A stretch of DNA of 64,000 nt from assembly GCA_009731375.1 (NCBI GenBank), contig BJOX01000054.1, positions 981,798 to 1,045,797 of the forward strand, given 5' to 3'. Made by a program: the position numbers and the translations under genes. Source of the DNA: Paulinella micropora. Its lineage: Eukaryota > Cercozoa > Imbricatea > Euglyphida. This document shows, piece by piece, positions 26,541 to 37,598 of this stretch (positions are counted from its first letter, which is position 1; the number at the start of each line of letters is the position of its first letter). The notes under the pieces are model-generated. The model had not been told where the DNA came from, did not search any database, and was given only the letters and a program-made list of their open reading frames with translations.

Positions 26541-28580
26541 CACTCCAGTTTTAACTACATCATCTGCGGGGGCTTTCACATCCGCGGGGGCTTCACTATC
26601 ATCCTGAGGTGGTGCGGGTACAAGCGCTTTACTATCATCTTGTGTTGGCTCTGGTATCTTTTGCTCTGGTGGAGACTCTGGCATCTTTTGCTCTGGTGGT
26701 GGTAATTGTATTTTTTTCACTAATGGTAGCGCGATCTTTTTCATTTCGTTGAAGAGAGTTTCTCCTGTTTTCGCATTATTAGACGAATAAGCAAGTATTG
26801 CTTTATTGTAAAAGTCTCTAACTTTACCAATTTCTCCTTCATCTTTTATTTCGGTTTTGTATTTACTATACTCTGATTTTAACTCTGTAATGCTATTTCT
26901 TGCTAGATTTCTCTCTTTTGGATTAGCAATTGATGCGATCTTTCGTGCGACAAGATACTCTCTAAATTGTTTCTTTTGTTCCTTTGTAAGTTTAGATTTA
27001 TGTTCATCCTTGATTACATTAAGTAGCGTGTCTCGGTGAGTATTTAATTGCGTCATTTTTACTCCCGTGGTTCTAGTCGCGTGTGATTCAATCTCCTTAA
27101 TACTTTTTCCTTTCCATACATCAGGATTAATTTTCGCTTTGGTTGAAGCCCCATTAATAATTTGAATGTATTGTTCTTTTATTTTCTGAGCAGTTTGTTG
27201 GTCTAAACCTTTAAGTATTGAGTCAATAGCACCTACCATGTGCTTTCGTGCTGGTTGGTCATATTTAATTTCAGCTGGCGTAGTCATTTTTTCTGAAGTC
27301 ATATTAATATTAATATTATTATTTTCGTTTTTTATTGTTTCCGACGGACTAGACGATATTGTTAAACTGGGCGATGGTAATGGTTTAAGCGAACTAGACA
27401 ATGTGGATGCTGGCTCGGATGCGGACGCGGCTAAACTGGGCGATGGTATCGGTTTAGGTAAGGTCGGCGATGGTATTGATTTGGGCGGTGGCCATAATGT
27501 TTGAAGTTGTGTAGGGTTTGCGATTATCCTTTCACTCACAGAATAAGAATTAGTTATATTTTTAAGAATATTGTCAATCTGGAGGGGGTCATCCTTTTCA
27601 TAGGATACTTGTATTAATTCGTTATTTTCTCGTTCAACTTCAATATTTGATGCTTTTGACAAGTTTTCATTTTTTTTAATCAATTTTGGATAATATGTAG
27701 AACTTACTTTAGTGGCATATTCGTGCCAATCTCCAAAGAAATCCGCATAATCCATTTCAGCCTTTTGTTTATTAATATTTGCTTTAATGACAAAATCACC
27801 ATTATCATCAAAATAGCCAACATCTGCTAAATATTTATCATACTTAACCATGAGCGCATCAACCATTGTTTTTACTTTTTTGTATTTTTCTTGATCGTCA
27901 TACACACCATACACCATTTCCAGAGGTGTAGTAAGACCACGTTTTTCTTGAATAGCATAAGCAAATAATGTGGGAATTGTTGCGTACTTTACCTTTGATT
28001 TTAATTCCTTCCACACACGATTCATATGTTGTACACTTGCGGCACGCGCCATTCGACGTGTACCTGTTTCGCCAAAAACAGATGGAAGTTTTGTAACCAT
28101 ATATTTAAGAACTTCTGTGGATGTTTTCCATTCTCGCATCATCAGTGTTATCTCTTCCATCAATGATTTATTTTCATTTAAAGGGTGTTGAATAATGTTA
28201 ATGCCTTTATTTAACTTAAATGCTTCATACAGAATTTTTCCCAAAGCTTTGCCACCTATAACCATTTCGCTTAATATCGCGTGAGGGGCATTATGATCGT
28301 TTCTGGCTTTCTCTACATTTCCTATATAAATTAAATCAGCAACATATCTGACTCCTTCATCTGGCGACATATACATAAGATCATGTCTAACTGCTTCATA
28401 ATCAATTCTATTTGCAGGTAAATGAAACGATTTAGTGCCCATTCTACCATTATAACTTAGCGCGAAACGATCTCTCATATTCGTCCCTTTGCCGTTGAAA
28501 TTGTAGCCCGGAATGTGCCATTCTTCTTCTTTATACACTTCATATGGATTAACATCTGCGATTTTTTTTTGTTTGGACAT
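26454..28580 (-). CDS. Virion-type protein with phospholipase A2-like N-terminal domain
   Basis: The 708-residue frame opens with HIPGYNFNGKGT at residues 22-33 and NRIDYEAVRHDLMY at 57-70. The Gly-rich loop and the His-Asp pair followed by Tyr match the calcium loop and catalytic His-Asp of the phospholipase A2-like domain best known from parvovirus VP1, where it helps breach membranes during entry. Related domains occur in Polinton-like viruses. The rest is helical with a Pro/Ser-rich segment near residues 370-430 and a Pro-rich tail. The last 25 or so codons probably read into non-viral sequence, so the true C-terminus is lost or displaced. Its start is 20 bp from a divergent gene, with a shared TATATA element. 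Confidence 0.7.
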   Translation of the reverse strand: MSKQKKIADVNPYEVYKEEEWHIPGYNFNGKGTNMRDRFALSYNGRMGTKSFHLPANRIDYEAVRHDLMYMSPDEGVRYVADLIYIGNVEKARNDHNAPHAILSEMVIGGKALGKILYEAFKLNKGINIIQHPLNENKSLMEEITLMMREWKTSTEVLKYMVTKLPSVFGETGTRRMARAASVQHMNRVWKELKSKVKYATIPTLFAYAIQEKRGLTTPLEMVYGVYDDQEKYKKVKTMVDALMVKYDKYLADVGYFDDNGDFVIKANINKQKAEMDYADFFGDWHEYATKVSSTYYPKLIKKNENLSKASNIEVERENNELIQVSYEKDDPLQIDNILKNITNSYSVSERIIANPTQLQTLWPPPKSIPSPTLPKPIPSPSLAASASEPASTLSSSLKPLPSPSLTISSSPSETIKNENNNININMTSEKMTTPAEIKYDQPARKHMVGAIDSILKGLDQQTAQKIKEQYIQIINGASTKAKINPDVWKGKSIKEIESHATRTTGVKMTQLNTHRDTLLNVIKDEHKSKLTKEQKKQFREYLVARKIASIANPKERNLARNSITELKSEYSKYKTEIKDEGEIGKVRDFYNKAILAYSSNNAKTGETLFNEMKKIALPLVKKIQLPPPEQKMPESPPEQKIPEPTQDDSKALVPAPPQDDSEAPADVKAPADDVVKTGVYKSGTKAGLPLSICCSESSYRLSSAQES

Positions 28581-28600
28581 TTTATCTGCTATTATATAGG
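28581..28600. promoter_or_regulatory. Shared TATA element between divergent viral genes
   Basis: Only 20 bases separate the two ATGs, and they contain ATTATATAG, which reads as TATA in both directions. Similar TATATA elements lie 5-25 nt before most viral starts (for example before 29116, 35162, 37459, 38149, 38425, 48605, 50624, 51447 and 54536). Activity is inferred. Confidence 0.45.
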
Positions 28601-28825
28601 ATGGAAAATAAAAAAGAAAAAAGCAAAGACGAGGAACAACTGGAGGAGCTAGAACGGCTAGGGAAGGAAATTGACCAAATCCGCATCACTCAGAACTTAG
28701 TGAATAGAAATCCCAACATTTTCAGAAAACCTGAAAATATCCTTTATAGATTACCGCTATCAGATAAGCAACGAGAAGCGATTTATAATAATATAATTAA
28801 AGAAGGAGGTAAAATCGGGAGTTAA
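28601..28825 (+). CDS. Small charged coiled-coil protein, perhaps N-terminus of the next gene
   Basis: A 74-residue frame, Glu/Lys-rich and predicted helical at the start (KDEEQLEELERLGKEIDQIR). The stop at 28823 lies in a different phase from the next frame. A one-base shift would join it through KYIIGLREKALSLG to the DUF5754-like domain, so the two may be one gene of about 165 residues. Not recognised by itself. Confidence 0.55.
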   Translation: MENKKEKSKDEEQLEELERLGKEIDQIRITQNLVNRNPNIFRKPENILYRLPLSDKQREAIYNNIIKEGGKIGS

Positions 28826-28853
28826 ATATATAATAGGGCTACGAGAGAAAGCC

Positions 28854-29096
28854 TTGTCATTAGGTGCGACAGACTTCGGCGAGAGTAAAGTGAAAGGAAA
28901 AAAGTATTATGTCGTCTATAACGGCCGTCGCATCAACTTTGGCGCATCTAGTTATTTAGATTCTACCAAACATCAAGACGAAGACAGACGGGAAAGTTAT
29001 CGTGCCAGACATCAAGCAATCAAAACAAAGGATGGAAAGCCCGCGTATTTAAACAAAAATCAACCCGCGTATTGGGCTTATCACTTGCTTTGGTAA
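28854..29096 (+). CDS. DUF5754-like viral protein
   Basis: The 80-residue frame has KKYYVVYNGRRINFGASSYL, a RRESYRARH block, KTKDGKPAY and a closing YWAYHLLW. This combination marks a small family of unknown function (DUF5754) frequent in nucleocytoplasmic large DNA viruses and Polinton-like viruses. No ATG precedes the conserved part in frame. The natural N-terminus is probably in the preceding frame (28601-28825), separated by a frameshift. The function is not known. Confidence 0.75.
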   Translation: MSLGATDFGESKVKGKKYYVVYNGRRINFGASSYLDSTKHQDEDRRESYRARHQAIKTKDGKPAYLNKNQPAYWAYHLLW

Positions 29097-29115
29097 ATTA
29101 TAGATATTATAATAT

Positions 29116-29397
29116 ATGTTATTAATATTGTTTTTTGTGTGCTCTGCTATGTCGCGGACTGCCTGCGACTTTTACTCGCGATACTCAGAAAAAAAGAATG
29201 AATCGTGTGCTTATTGTATAAAGCAAGGTGTAGATACTGGGTTTAAGTGTGTTTTCATAAATAACGGAAATAATATGTGTCGTAGTTTTGATGAGGCACT
29301 GCCTTTAATGTGCGCGGGTGATAATAGATGGTATATGACACATATATATGAATGTAATGATATTTATTCCAACCACTCCATCCATGGTTCAGAATGA
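29116..29397 (+). CDS. Small secreted Cys-rich protein
   Basis: The 93-residue frame starts with a hydrophobic stretch (MLLILFFVCSAMS) that looks like a signal peptide. Eight or so cysteines follow, including CAYC, and spaced single Cys with a conserved-looking DNRWYM. This resembles small disulphide-rich PSI-like extracellular domains, but I cannot name a family. A TATA-like tract lies just upstream. The 3' end overlaps a convergent frame by about 30 bases. Confidence 0.55.
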   Translation: MLLILFFVCSAMSRTACDFYSRYSEKKNESCAYCIKQGVDTGFKCVFINNGNNMCRSFDEALPLMCAGDNRWYMTHIYECNDIYSNHSIHGSE

Positions 29398-29589
29398 GTA
29401 ATCGGTTCTGGTTTTTTTTCCGACATTATACACAGCAAACAATATTTCTGTTTATTCATGTGAACACATATTTCATTATTGATATTCTTTTTTTTGCGAC
29501 ACGAATCGCATTCCTTACACAATTTCCATTTTTTTGCCCACAAAAAATATGGGAGGATAGAAGATTTTACACGAATGGCAATACTTCAT
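29364..29589 (-). CDS. Small zinc-binding protein, one frameshift
   Basis: On the minus strand, ATG at 29589 opens MKYCHSCKIFYPPIFF. A one-base shift at an A7 run leads into KLCKECDSCRKKK and a final CLLC before a TAA at 29364. The CxxC pairs (CHSC, CKEC, CDSC, CLLC) suggest one or two zinc ribbons. It sits between the Cys-rich secreted protein and the membrane protein. The frame break at a homopolymer is likely a sequencing error. Confidence 0.5.
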
Positions 29590-29615
29590 TATTATACAAA
29601 ATCAGTTTATTATTT

Positions 29616-29954
29616 TTAACTTATCTTTGGAGACGGGCAGATTATCCCAATAAGAAGCGTAAGCACACCTATAAATGTGTTAGCATTAGCACAACTGATT
29701 GTCGGGTCGCTCAATCTAACAACACACAAAATGATTATGCTACATATAACTGTCATCTGAACAGCATATTTAATTAATCTTGCATCTGTCCTTTCTTTAA
29801 AGCAACAACATCGCCATTCGTCGTTAATTTCATGGTATAATTTTTTTTGTTCATTTTTTAACTCTGACGAAATACAGCGAGACTTTAATTCGGGAGTTAG
29901 TTCGCCATCTGCCATATCAATGATTGGAGGTGGAGGGTGTAATCTAGGTGGCAT
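29616..29954 (-). CDS. Small membrane protein
   Basis: The 112-residue frame has a Pro-rich start (MPPRLHPPPP), a charged middle with a CCC cluster, and two hydrophobic segments (VQMTVICSIIILCVV and FIGVLTLLIGII), so probably two transmembrane helices. Its ATG overlaps the end of the tail-fibre gene. Not recognised. Confidence 0.5.
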   Translation of the reverse strand: MPPRLHPPPPIIDMADGELTPELKSRCISSELKNEQKKLYHEINDEWRCCCFKERTDARLIKYAVQMTVICSIIILCVVRLSDPTISCANANTFIGVLTLLIGIICPSPKIS

Positions 29955-32900
29955 TGATATTACGGATTTCTGCTAATTGGTTTTTTTAATCTGCTATATC
30001 ATTAGTTAGATTTTTATTTTCTTTTTCTAAATTAACTACCTTTTCTGCCATGTGTTGAAAAGCGCTGACTAATATTGGTATAAAACTTGTATATGTTATG
30101 CCTTCAAGATTTCCATTTCCATCATCTGCTTTCATTCCATTTTCAGATACAAATTCAGGAAATATTTTTTTAACTTCATCAGCAATAAATCCGTGGTTCT
30201 TTTGTTCTTTCTTTTCGTCTGATTTCAAATAATATGAACAGCAGTTAATATTTTCATTAATTTCTCACAACAATCCCCGCAGTCTAATGTTTTAATATCT
30301 GATTGTAGCCTCCTGTCCGATGAGTTTGTCCAAGCACCATTAAGAGGAATATAATTATGACTACCAGACGGCTCACCAGTAGTAGAGTTTGAAGTAGTCC
30401 AAGCGTGAAGCAAACCAGTAGAAGAAACAATTACTCCATAATTCGTATATCCTCCCGATTTAAAATATAGTTGTGGGTCATTAGTGTAAGCAGGTCGTTT
30501 TCTTAATGTTAAAAATCCGCTGGATGCTGTTGGGATGACTACCTCTCCCGATGTATTAATGTTTATCGCCTCAGTCCAAGTTATATTATTTCCCGCTGTT
30601 ATTCCAGTATTATAATAAAAAGCGAGTTTGTTTGAGATTTTGTATATTTGAACGTTTGAGCCAGAATTACTTGATTTCCAGTTTGAGCCGTCATAATAAG
30701 CATCAAAACTTAAGCCTATATTGTCGTGTGCCCAGTTCAATAATTGAAATGTTGGATAAGCATCCGCCGTTGTTATTGCTTGTAAGTGTGCTCCTCCGAT
30801 ATTACTCGCCGTTCCGTATAATTCTAATCCGCCTGTCGCCCCATTTGCTGATTTCGTTGTATTGCCTATGATTATCGGCTTACCTGATGCTGTTGTTATT
30901 TTATCGCTCGTTGCCAATGTCGTTGTTGATATCCCCGCATTTGCCGTTATCGCCCCACTCGCTGTTATTGCCTTCGTTGTTAATAAGCCCGATGTGCTAC
31001 TGATGTCTATTGCGGTGTTAAATGTTATATTACTTCCTACCGCTACTCCTGACGCATATTGAAAAAGGAGATTAGTGCCTTTGGCTATCATAAAATTTGA
31101 GGTAGCAGAACTTGACTTATCATTAACTGAGCCATCCCAATAACAATCAAATTTTAGTGCTACATTGCTATGCCCGTTGTTAATTAATTGAAAACAAGGG
31201 TAATTGGGGTCGCCTGTTGTAAATGCTTGTATATGCGGCCCTGCTACACCAGATGTCCCGTATAATTCTAATCCACCCGTGTATGCCGCCAATCCTCTCC
31301 TTGTTCTTCCCAATATTAATGGTTTATCTTGTGCTATCGTTATTTTGTCGCTCGTTGTTAATGTTGTTGTAGTCATGCCAGCAGTTGAAGTGATTGATGT
31401 TCCCGTTATTGTTCCGCCATTTGTTATGTTGTTTGAGTTCATATCTAAGGCACCATAAAACCGCATACCGCCAGCATTGTTAAAACGGACAATGTCAGAT
31501 GAAGCACTTTTATTATCCACAAGTTTTGAAATATAAAGACCTGCTCCTTTTACATCAAATGCTACATTCGTAAATACATAACCTCTTTGGTCTGCGGTTC
31601 CGCTTGTAGCAGTATTTAGAGTAAATAAGAAATATTGATAATCTCCTGATGTCTGTGAAAAGAATATATCTCCTCCATTTTGCTTTAATATCCTCGCCCC
31701 ATTATATGTTATATTTCCGCCATTAGTGATAGTTTGATTATTAAAATCAGCATTGTTCGTTAAAGTTAGATATTTAATTGTAGTGCTCGCACCATTAAAT
31801 GTTTTACTTCCTGTTATTGTTTGGTCTCCTGTTAGTTTTACACAATTGTCATCTAGATATTGTCTATTTACCGCTTCATTCGCATTTTGTGGTGCTCCCA
31901 GATTAACTATCCTACTACTATTACAATCTAAGCCCGTGGCATTAATCCACGCAACAATCGTCCCGTCAATAGTAAAACTTATTTTTTTCGCAGAAATTTC
32001 AAAGTTTCAGTTTTCATATCCAAACTAGCAATTGACCCAATATTACTGGTAGAATTGAAAACGATAAATGTGCCCTTTGTTGTTGAATTGATTGAATTTC
32101 CAGTAATTTCCACACCACTGCTATATGTCTTAATTCCTGCTATGGTTTGGTTTCCTGTTAGTTTCACATTTTGCCCGTCTAATGTATCCACATAACTTTT
32201 GTTTGCTCCGTCCGTTGTTGCTGATGCTGTGGCTAAGTTTGTTATTTTGTTGTTATTCAAACTTAATGTTGTTCCAGTTGCGGTTATAATTAAAGTATTA
32301 CCTGAATATAACTCTACATACGAACCAGTTATTTGTATCGGATACCAAGTCGCTGTTGCTGTTTTTTGTGCTGCAATCATTCCTATTTTTGTATCAAAGG
32401 CTATGCCGATACCATCAAAAGTAGTAGGATTGGATGAACCACTTACTTCTAAAGTTGATGTAAATTTTTTGTCCCTGCTATGGTTTGGTCTCCTGTTAGT
32501 TTAACCACCGAAGTATCAAGAACTGAAACATCCACACCATCAACAAGATGAACATTTGTTATGCTTTGGCTTTTCATATCAATACCCGCACTAGCATTTA
32601 TTATACTGCTGAATGTCTTAATACCCGCTATGGTTTGGTCTCCTGTTAGTTTAACCACCGAACCATCAACTGCGAGATTTGCGAGATTAATTCCATTATA
32701 CGTAGAAGCCCCTGAAATAGCATAACCACCCATATTTAGTCCTCCCGTCATACTGGCTGTGCCGTCTAATCTAAGAAAGGGTGGTGTGGTGTTTCTCCAT
32801 TGCCCCGTGCTATACATAATCAGTTGGTTATCTGCTGGAAAGCCTGATATTGTCACATCGCTATGTGTGTCTATACTTCCAGATGCTGTCACCTTATTAT

Positions 32901-33825
32901 TATTATCATTATGCTCAAATATCCATTCATCAACACCTTTGTCATTTAGTAAATTTACATTCATTATGTTTTGTCTTTTCACATCAATCCCCGCACTCGC
33001 ATTTATTATACTGCTAAATGTTTTAATTCCTGCTATGGTTTGGTCTCCTGTTAGTTTAACCACAGAAGTGTCAAGGGTGGAAACATCAATACCATCAACC
33101 AAATTAACATTTGTTATGTTAAATCCTCCCATATTTAAATTTCCAAACATCATAGCGAGACCATCCAATCTAAGAAAAGGTGAGTTTGTGTTTCTCCATT
33201 GCCCTGTGCTATAAATGAGCAGTTGGTTATCGGCGGGTGTGCCTGTAATTAAAACATCGCTGTGTGTATTAATTGAGCCGTCTGCTGACACTTTATCATT
33301 ATTATCTTCGTGCTCTGATATCCAAGTATCAACATCTTTTGTATTTAATAAATTTACACCTGTTATATTCAAATTACCGCCCATATTAATGTTGCCGAAT
33401 TCAGCAACATTTATCGGAAATGTTTTATTTACCCGGTTTATTGAATTATATGTTAGATAACTATTCATTGCGATTGGTGCGGTTATGACTACATCCGTTA
33501 ATTTATCCAGTTCAAAATCGCTTATATAACTTGAATTTAATGTAGCAAATGAAGTATTACCCAACCCATCTGTCTTTAATACTTGATTTGCCGTGCCGTC
33601 CGCTAATGGTAAATCGTATTCGTTATTGATTGACACATAACCAGTATCAGATATCAACAAAGAGGAGTTATTATTTCGCGATGATATTGTTATGTCGTCA
33701 GTCCTTGCTTGTATTGAGTTTGCTTCAATATGATCGCCATATAATACACCATCAACTTCTAAATCCTCGTCTATTATCACAGAGCCGTAATAGTGATATG
33801 CCCACGGATTGCCCAAATGGTTCAT
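29944..33825 (-). CDS. Long tail-fibre protein with S74-type intramolecular chaperone, four frameshifts
   Basis: Five frame segments join by single-base shifts (near 32460, 31985, 30240 and 29992; several at A/T runs) into a protein of about 1290 residues. The N-terminal two thirds repeat a motif around VVKLTGDQTIAGIKTFSS with NLLN/NLVDG and DNQLLIYSTGQWRN blocks, typical of beta-structured trimeric fibres. The C-terminus has SSDRRLQSDIK and NHGFIADEVKKIFPEFV, the signature of the peptidase S74 chaperone domain, which trimerises and cuts itself off at the Ser. It is followed by a short coiled coil (LEKENKNLTNDIADLKNQ). It is probably the receptor-binding fibre of the virion. Confidence 0.8.
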
Positions 33826-33929
33826 AATTTAATAGAATTATTTTATACAAACAAATTTTCAATTTGTGTTATATAGCAAAATCGCGAGCGATTTTTTATA
33901 TATCGTAGAATATATAGTTTAAAAAAATA
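33826..33929. promoter_or_regulatory. Divergent intergenic region with small hairpin
   Basis: A 104-base AT-rich gap separates the fibre gene (minus) from the next gene (plus). It contains the perfect inverted repeat AAAATCGC-GA-GCGATTTT and TATA-like stretches. It is placed to hold promoters for both genes. Confidence 0.4.
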
Positions 33930-34505
33930 TGAATACTAAAGCTATTGCCGTTACTGCTACCCCGACATTAACAAGAAACACTCAAAATGTTTATGTTGGT
34001 CTATGGAAAGTTCAACATTCACTACTCTTTGCACGGGCGGTTATGGTAGCAAAACAATATCTAATTTAGGATATGGTTATTTCATTAAAGTTGCTTTTCG
34101 CGGGTCTTTGAATTTGCCCGCCCCGACTGGAATTGGAACTTTTCAGTTCTGGTTTCATAAAACGGACGGAACAAATGTTGAAGACTTTTACAGCGAAGTG
34201 CTAAATTATACAACCGCCATTGAGTATAAGTCTTTTGATTGTATATGGCTATTCAAAGATACGGAGTTCAAATGAAAATGATATGGTTAATGACTTGTCC
34301 AAATCCCGCGGACACCACCAATAATACAACAATACAAATTTCTGGAAATACGACTAATGAGGTTTTATTGACATACGCAACAGATGCTCCAATAACATTG
34401 GAAGTATATTATAAAACGGCATCTGCGGATTATGTATCTTTTAAACCATCATATTTTAATATTGATGTGATGAGAGACATAGCACTAACCGCCGCTTACA
34501 CATGA
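33930..34505 (+). CDS. Unrecognised virion-like protein, at least two frameshifts
   Basis: ATG at 33930 opens MNTKAIAVTATPTLTRNTQN. A shift near 33998 leads into the next frame (STFTTLCTGGYGSKT, FIKVAFRGSLNLP, IGTFQFWFHKTDG). A second break near 34270 leads to a third (PADTTNNTTIQISGNTTNEV, TLEVYYKTASADY). The Thr/Asn-rich, beta-prone composition and its place beside the fibre gene suggest a structural protein of about 190 residues. I cannot name a family. Confidence 0.5.
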
Positions 34506-35162
34506 AACCTGTCATACATGTCTTTTAGTGTTGTTAGTTTGCCCTCGTGTTGAGATAAGACATCGCAAAAAAACGTCTTATAATCTAACTTACCATATTT
34601 AAGAATAGGTCGTTGCTCTGGTGGTATGTGTGCGTATCTACTCTCGTGCCATTTCTTCATATCCTCCTGTAATATGGTGCGGTCTTCCACTTTCATATAC
34701 AAGAAATTAAACGGGTCTTTTGATACTTTTCAAATGTGCCGTTATTATTTCATAGCAACTATATCCGTTCTCGGGCGGATTCCGCTTTGCTTTAATCGGT
34801 GTTTTCTTTTCCTTTGGTGGTGTGGGTTCCGCTTTTGCTTCTAAAACTGGTAATTCTTTTTTTGCTAATTCTTCTCCTACGTTGGTCTTGATTTCGGTTA
34901 TACCAGTCTCCTTCAAATCACTTTCTTTAAAAGGCGTAAATTCTTCTGTCGTTTCTGGTTCTTCGTCAAAGAATTTTTTCATCGTATCGGAAGAATGCAA
35001 TACAACTTCAATATTATCACCTTCTGGTGTTTGTTCGGGTCGGCATTTTTCATAAAATGCGACGATATCAGTTTTAAGCGATTTGCTTGTTGGTAGTTTT
35101 ATATCGCTACTTAAATGAGTCCATTTTTCTATTTGGCTCAGATAATCCTTTTTGGTTGACAT
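34496..35162 (-). CDS. Unrecognised acidic/basic protein, one frameshift
   Basis: ATG at 35162 follows a TTATATATAAC element by one base. The first frame (about 150 residues) has an acidic middle (EEPETTEEFTPFKESDLKE) and a Lys/Pro-rich part. A one-base shift near 34720 joins it to a conserved-looking end (MKKWHESRYAHIPPEQRPIL). The 3' end overlaps the convergent gene by about 10 bases. No known domain is seen. Confidence 0.5.
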
Positions 35163-35244
35163 GTTATATATAAGCATAACAAAAAAAATCCGTTTATATT
35201 ATTTATTCATCATCATTGTCGTCGTCAAAAGTCCATTCATTATC

Positions 35245-37459
35245 TCAATAAATAGTCTTCCATTGATTTTTACATTCTTCTAAGGTTGGTAAATCTACAC
35301 ATCTAATTCTTATACCTTCTTCCATTGTTTTCTTCTTTTCTACTATATTTGGCATCAGTTTTCTAAGACTGGTCCAGAAACTGACTTGTGAAGTGTGTGG
35401 ATCATTTACATTTGCTTTATATGTATCATACAATGCTTTCTTTGAAACCTCTTTACCAAAATGAATTTCTGGAAACTCGTTTGTAATATATCCCAAGTTC
35501 AAGCAATCCAACCACCACTTTCTCAACTTTGAAAGGGATTTCACTTTTTGTTCTCGCAGTCCCTTTGTAATGATTGTTTCGCGGTCGTTAAAATCGCTGA
35601 GGTCTCTTTCAAGAAGAAACTTCGCTAGTCGTTGCCTGTCAATAGATCTAATAATATTATCTGTAATCACTTTTCTTTTCTCGTCTGGTTTCATGAGTGC
35701 CAGTTCATCAGAAACATCAAGGACTAGCCATCGTTGCTCAGTGGTTCCCGCTGGCACTACCCATTCTTCGTTTGAAGCAAGGACTAAGAATAACATATTT
35801 TCTAATGTCAGATTTGGTAAATATTTTTGTTTGAGAGTGAGCGTATTTTCTGATACAAGTTTCTTAATTGTTCCCGCTCGTTCCTTGTCGCCACCCCATA
35901 CCATTTCGTCCATAAATACTACGATTGCTTTTGCGAGTTGGGCATTGAAATCACCCAGAATTTCTTTAACATCGGACGGCTGGAAGTAATGATCGGCGCC
36001 GATTCCTCCGTGAATGATTTCACATCTTTTAATGTGTCTGCTGGAATTTCAAAACCCTTAAACAAGTATAAAACCCTTGTTTATCATTATCAAAGTATGC
36101 TTTTGGATCAAAGATTACATCAGTCACTTCGCGTCTTTTCGGATGTGTGTTCCACATTTTATACAAATCAATAACATTCAATGTGGCGGGGTTTTTGCCT
36201 AGTGCTATCCAATCCTCCTTTGATAAATTAGTCTTTACTCTCTTGTTTTTGAAGAATGATTCCATCGCTGATTCCGTCTTGTAGCGGAACACCTGCTTAC
36301 CTTTTGAATCAACATATTCTTCAATTATAGTCGGCTTTGCTAAGTTAGCAAATGTGTATGAATTATTCATCCAAACCAAAGCAGTATCTATCAACTCTGT
36401 GAATTTTTCCAAATTATTACATTCATCGGCAAGTCTTCGCAAATCTTCAATCGTGTTGATATTACGGACGACGGGGGGAGATAGTTCGTAAATTTTTATA
36501 CCTTTGCCCTCGCAATTACTATCGTGGCAGTAGAAATACAATCCGTCTCTTCTCCATACTACATAGCAATTGTCGCTGTTATTTTCTTCTCCGTTTATGA
36601 TACATATTCGGGTCCCTATGGTTTTTAAAATAAACATTCTCTGCTTTTTTTCAACAATTTCCACATTTGGTATTTTGCTGAGTATAATCTCATATATTTC
36701 TTCCAATTTGATATGTTTATATCGTTTCAAAGTTGTATATTCTGGAACTCTGATATTGTAAAATGTATCGTCATCGGGTCGCATAATCAAGTAATCGTCT
36801 ATTTCTACATCTTGTAGCAGTTTCAAGGTGTTTGTTTTTGGCGTGTATGAATACGGAAGCAAAACGCGGTCGCTACCATCTTTATGAGAATAGATAGTGC
36901 GGAAAGCCCTGTTTTTGTTATAAACAGAAATATCAAGTATAGTCCGCAATTCAATATTCTTGTCGGCTCGTTCAAATGTGAAAAAGAGGTCGGGGTAATC
37001 TTTTTCAATTACCACTTCCACGTATTTCCAGAACTCTTTTTGTGTTTCGCAGTTTTGAAACACCAAGCCATTATCGTAAGAAAAATGGCACGACATTTTA
37101 CCATTCTTACTCGCATCCAAGTATCTTGCTTTTTTAGGATTATACTTCAAGCCTACATTAGCAAATACATTTTCCATAAGCGTGTTCCATCGCTCATACA
37201 TTTTTTCTCGTGAGATTGACAATTCATCGCCATCAATGTCGGCAAACATTCGTTGGGGTTTGTTTTCCATTAATACTTCATAGTATTGTCTTTGTTCCTC
37301 TGGCGTTTTTTCAATCAATGCCACGAAATCCTCTTGAAATGGCACAGTGGTGAATTGCTTGTTCCCCCACTTGATAAGGACCGCGTCCTGCGGTTTATCT
37401 CTCAGTGCTTCTTCTTGTTTCCAATACCATTGCTCATTGGTCAGTGTTGGTGCGGTCAT
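35245..37459 (-). pseudogene. Primase-superfamily 3 helicase, missing the Walker A segment
   Basis: The N-terminal part has archaeo-eukaryotic primase motifs: FADIDGD (Asp 74 and 76), a Cys-His motif KMSCHFSY (His 125), and LDISVYNKNRAFRTIY (Asp 176, Arg 184/187). A zinc-binding CHDSNCEGKG lies near residue 330. A frameshift near 36065 leads into a D5-type GFEIPAD segment. The sequence then jumps directly to HYFQPSDVKEILGDFN and VVFMDEMVWGGDKE (Walker B), TLENMLFLVLASNEEW and TTEQRWLVLDVSDE. The P-loop (Walker A) and about 60-90 preceding residues expected in the family are absent near 36000. The protein should prime and unwind viral DNA; as assembled it cannot bind ATP. Confidence 0.8.
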
Positions 37460-37598
37460 CTTATATAGTCGCTCGGATCTTTTTATAAAAATAAATTAAT
37501 TATTCTATATATCCATATATATCACTATTCTTAATAGGTAGTTATAATTTTTTATATATCTTTATACAAAAAAAAAATAACTCGTCTTCTTTTACTTA

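Noticed and set aside
29394-29777. Plus-strand 127-residue hydrophobic frame
   Set aside because: It lies antisense to two better-supported minus-strand genes with Cys motifs and transmembrane helices.
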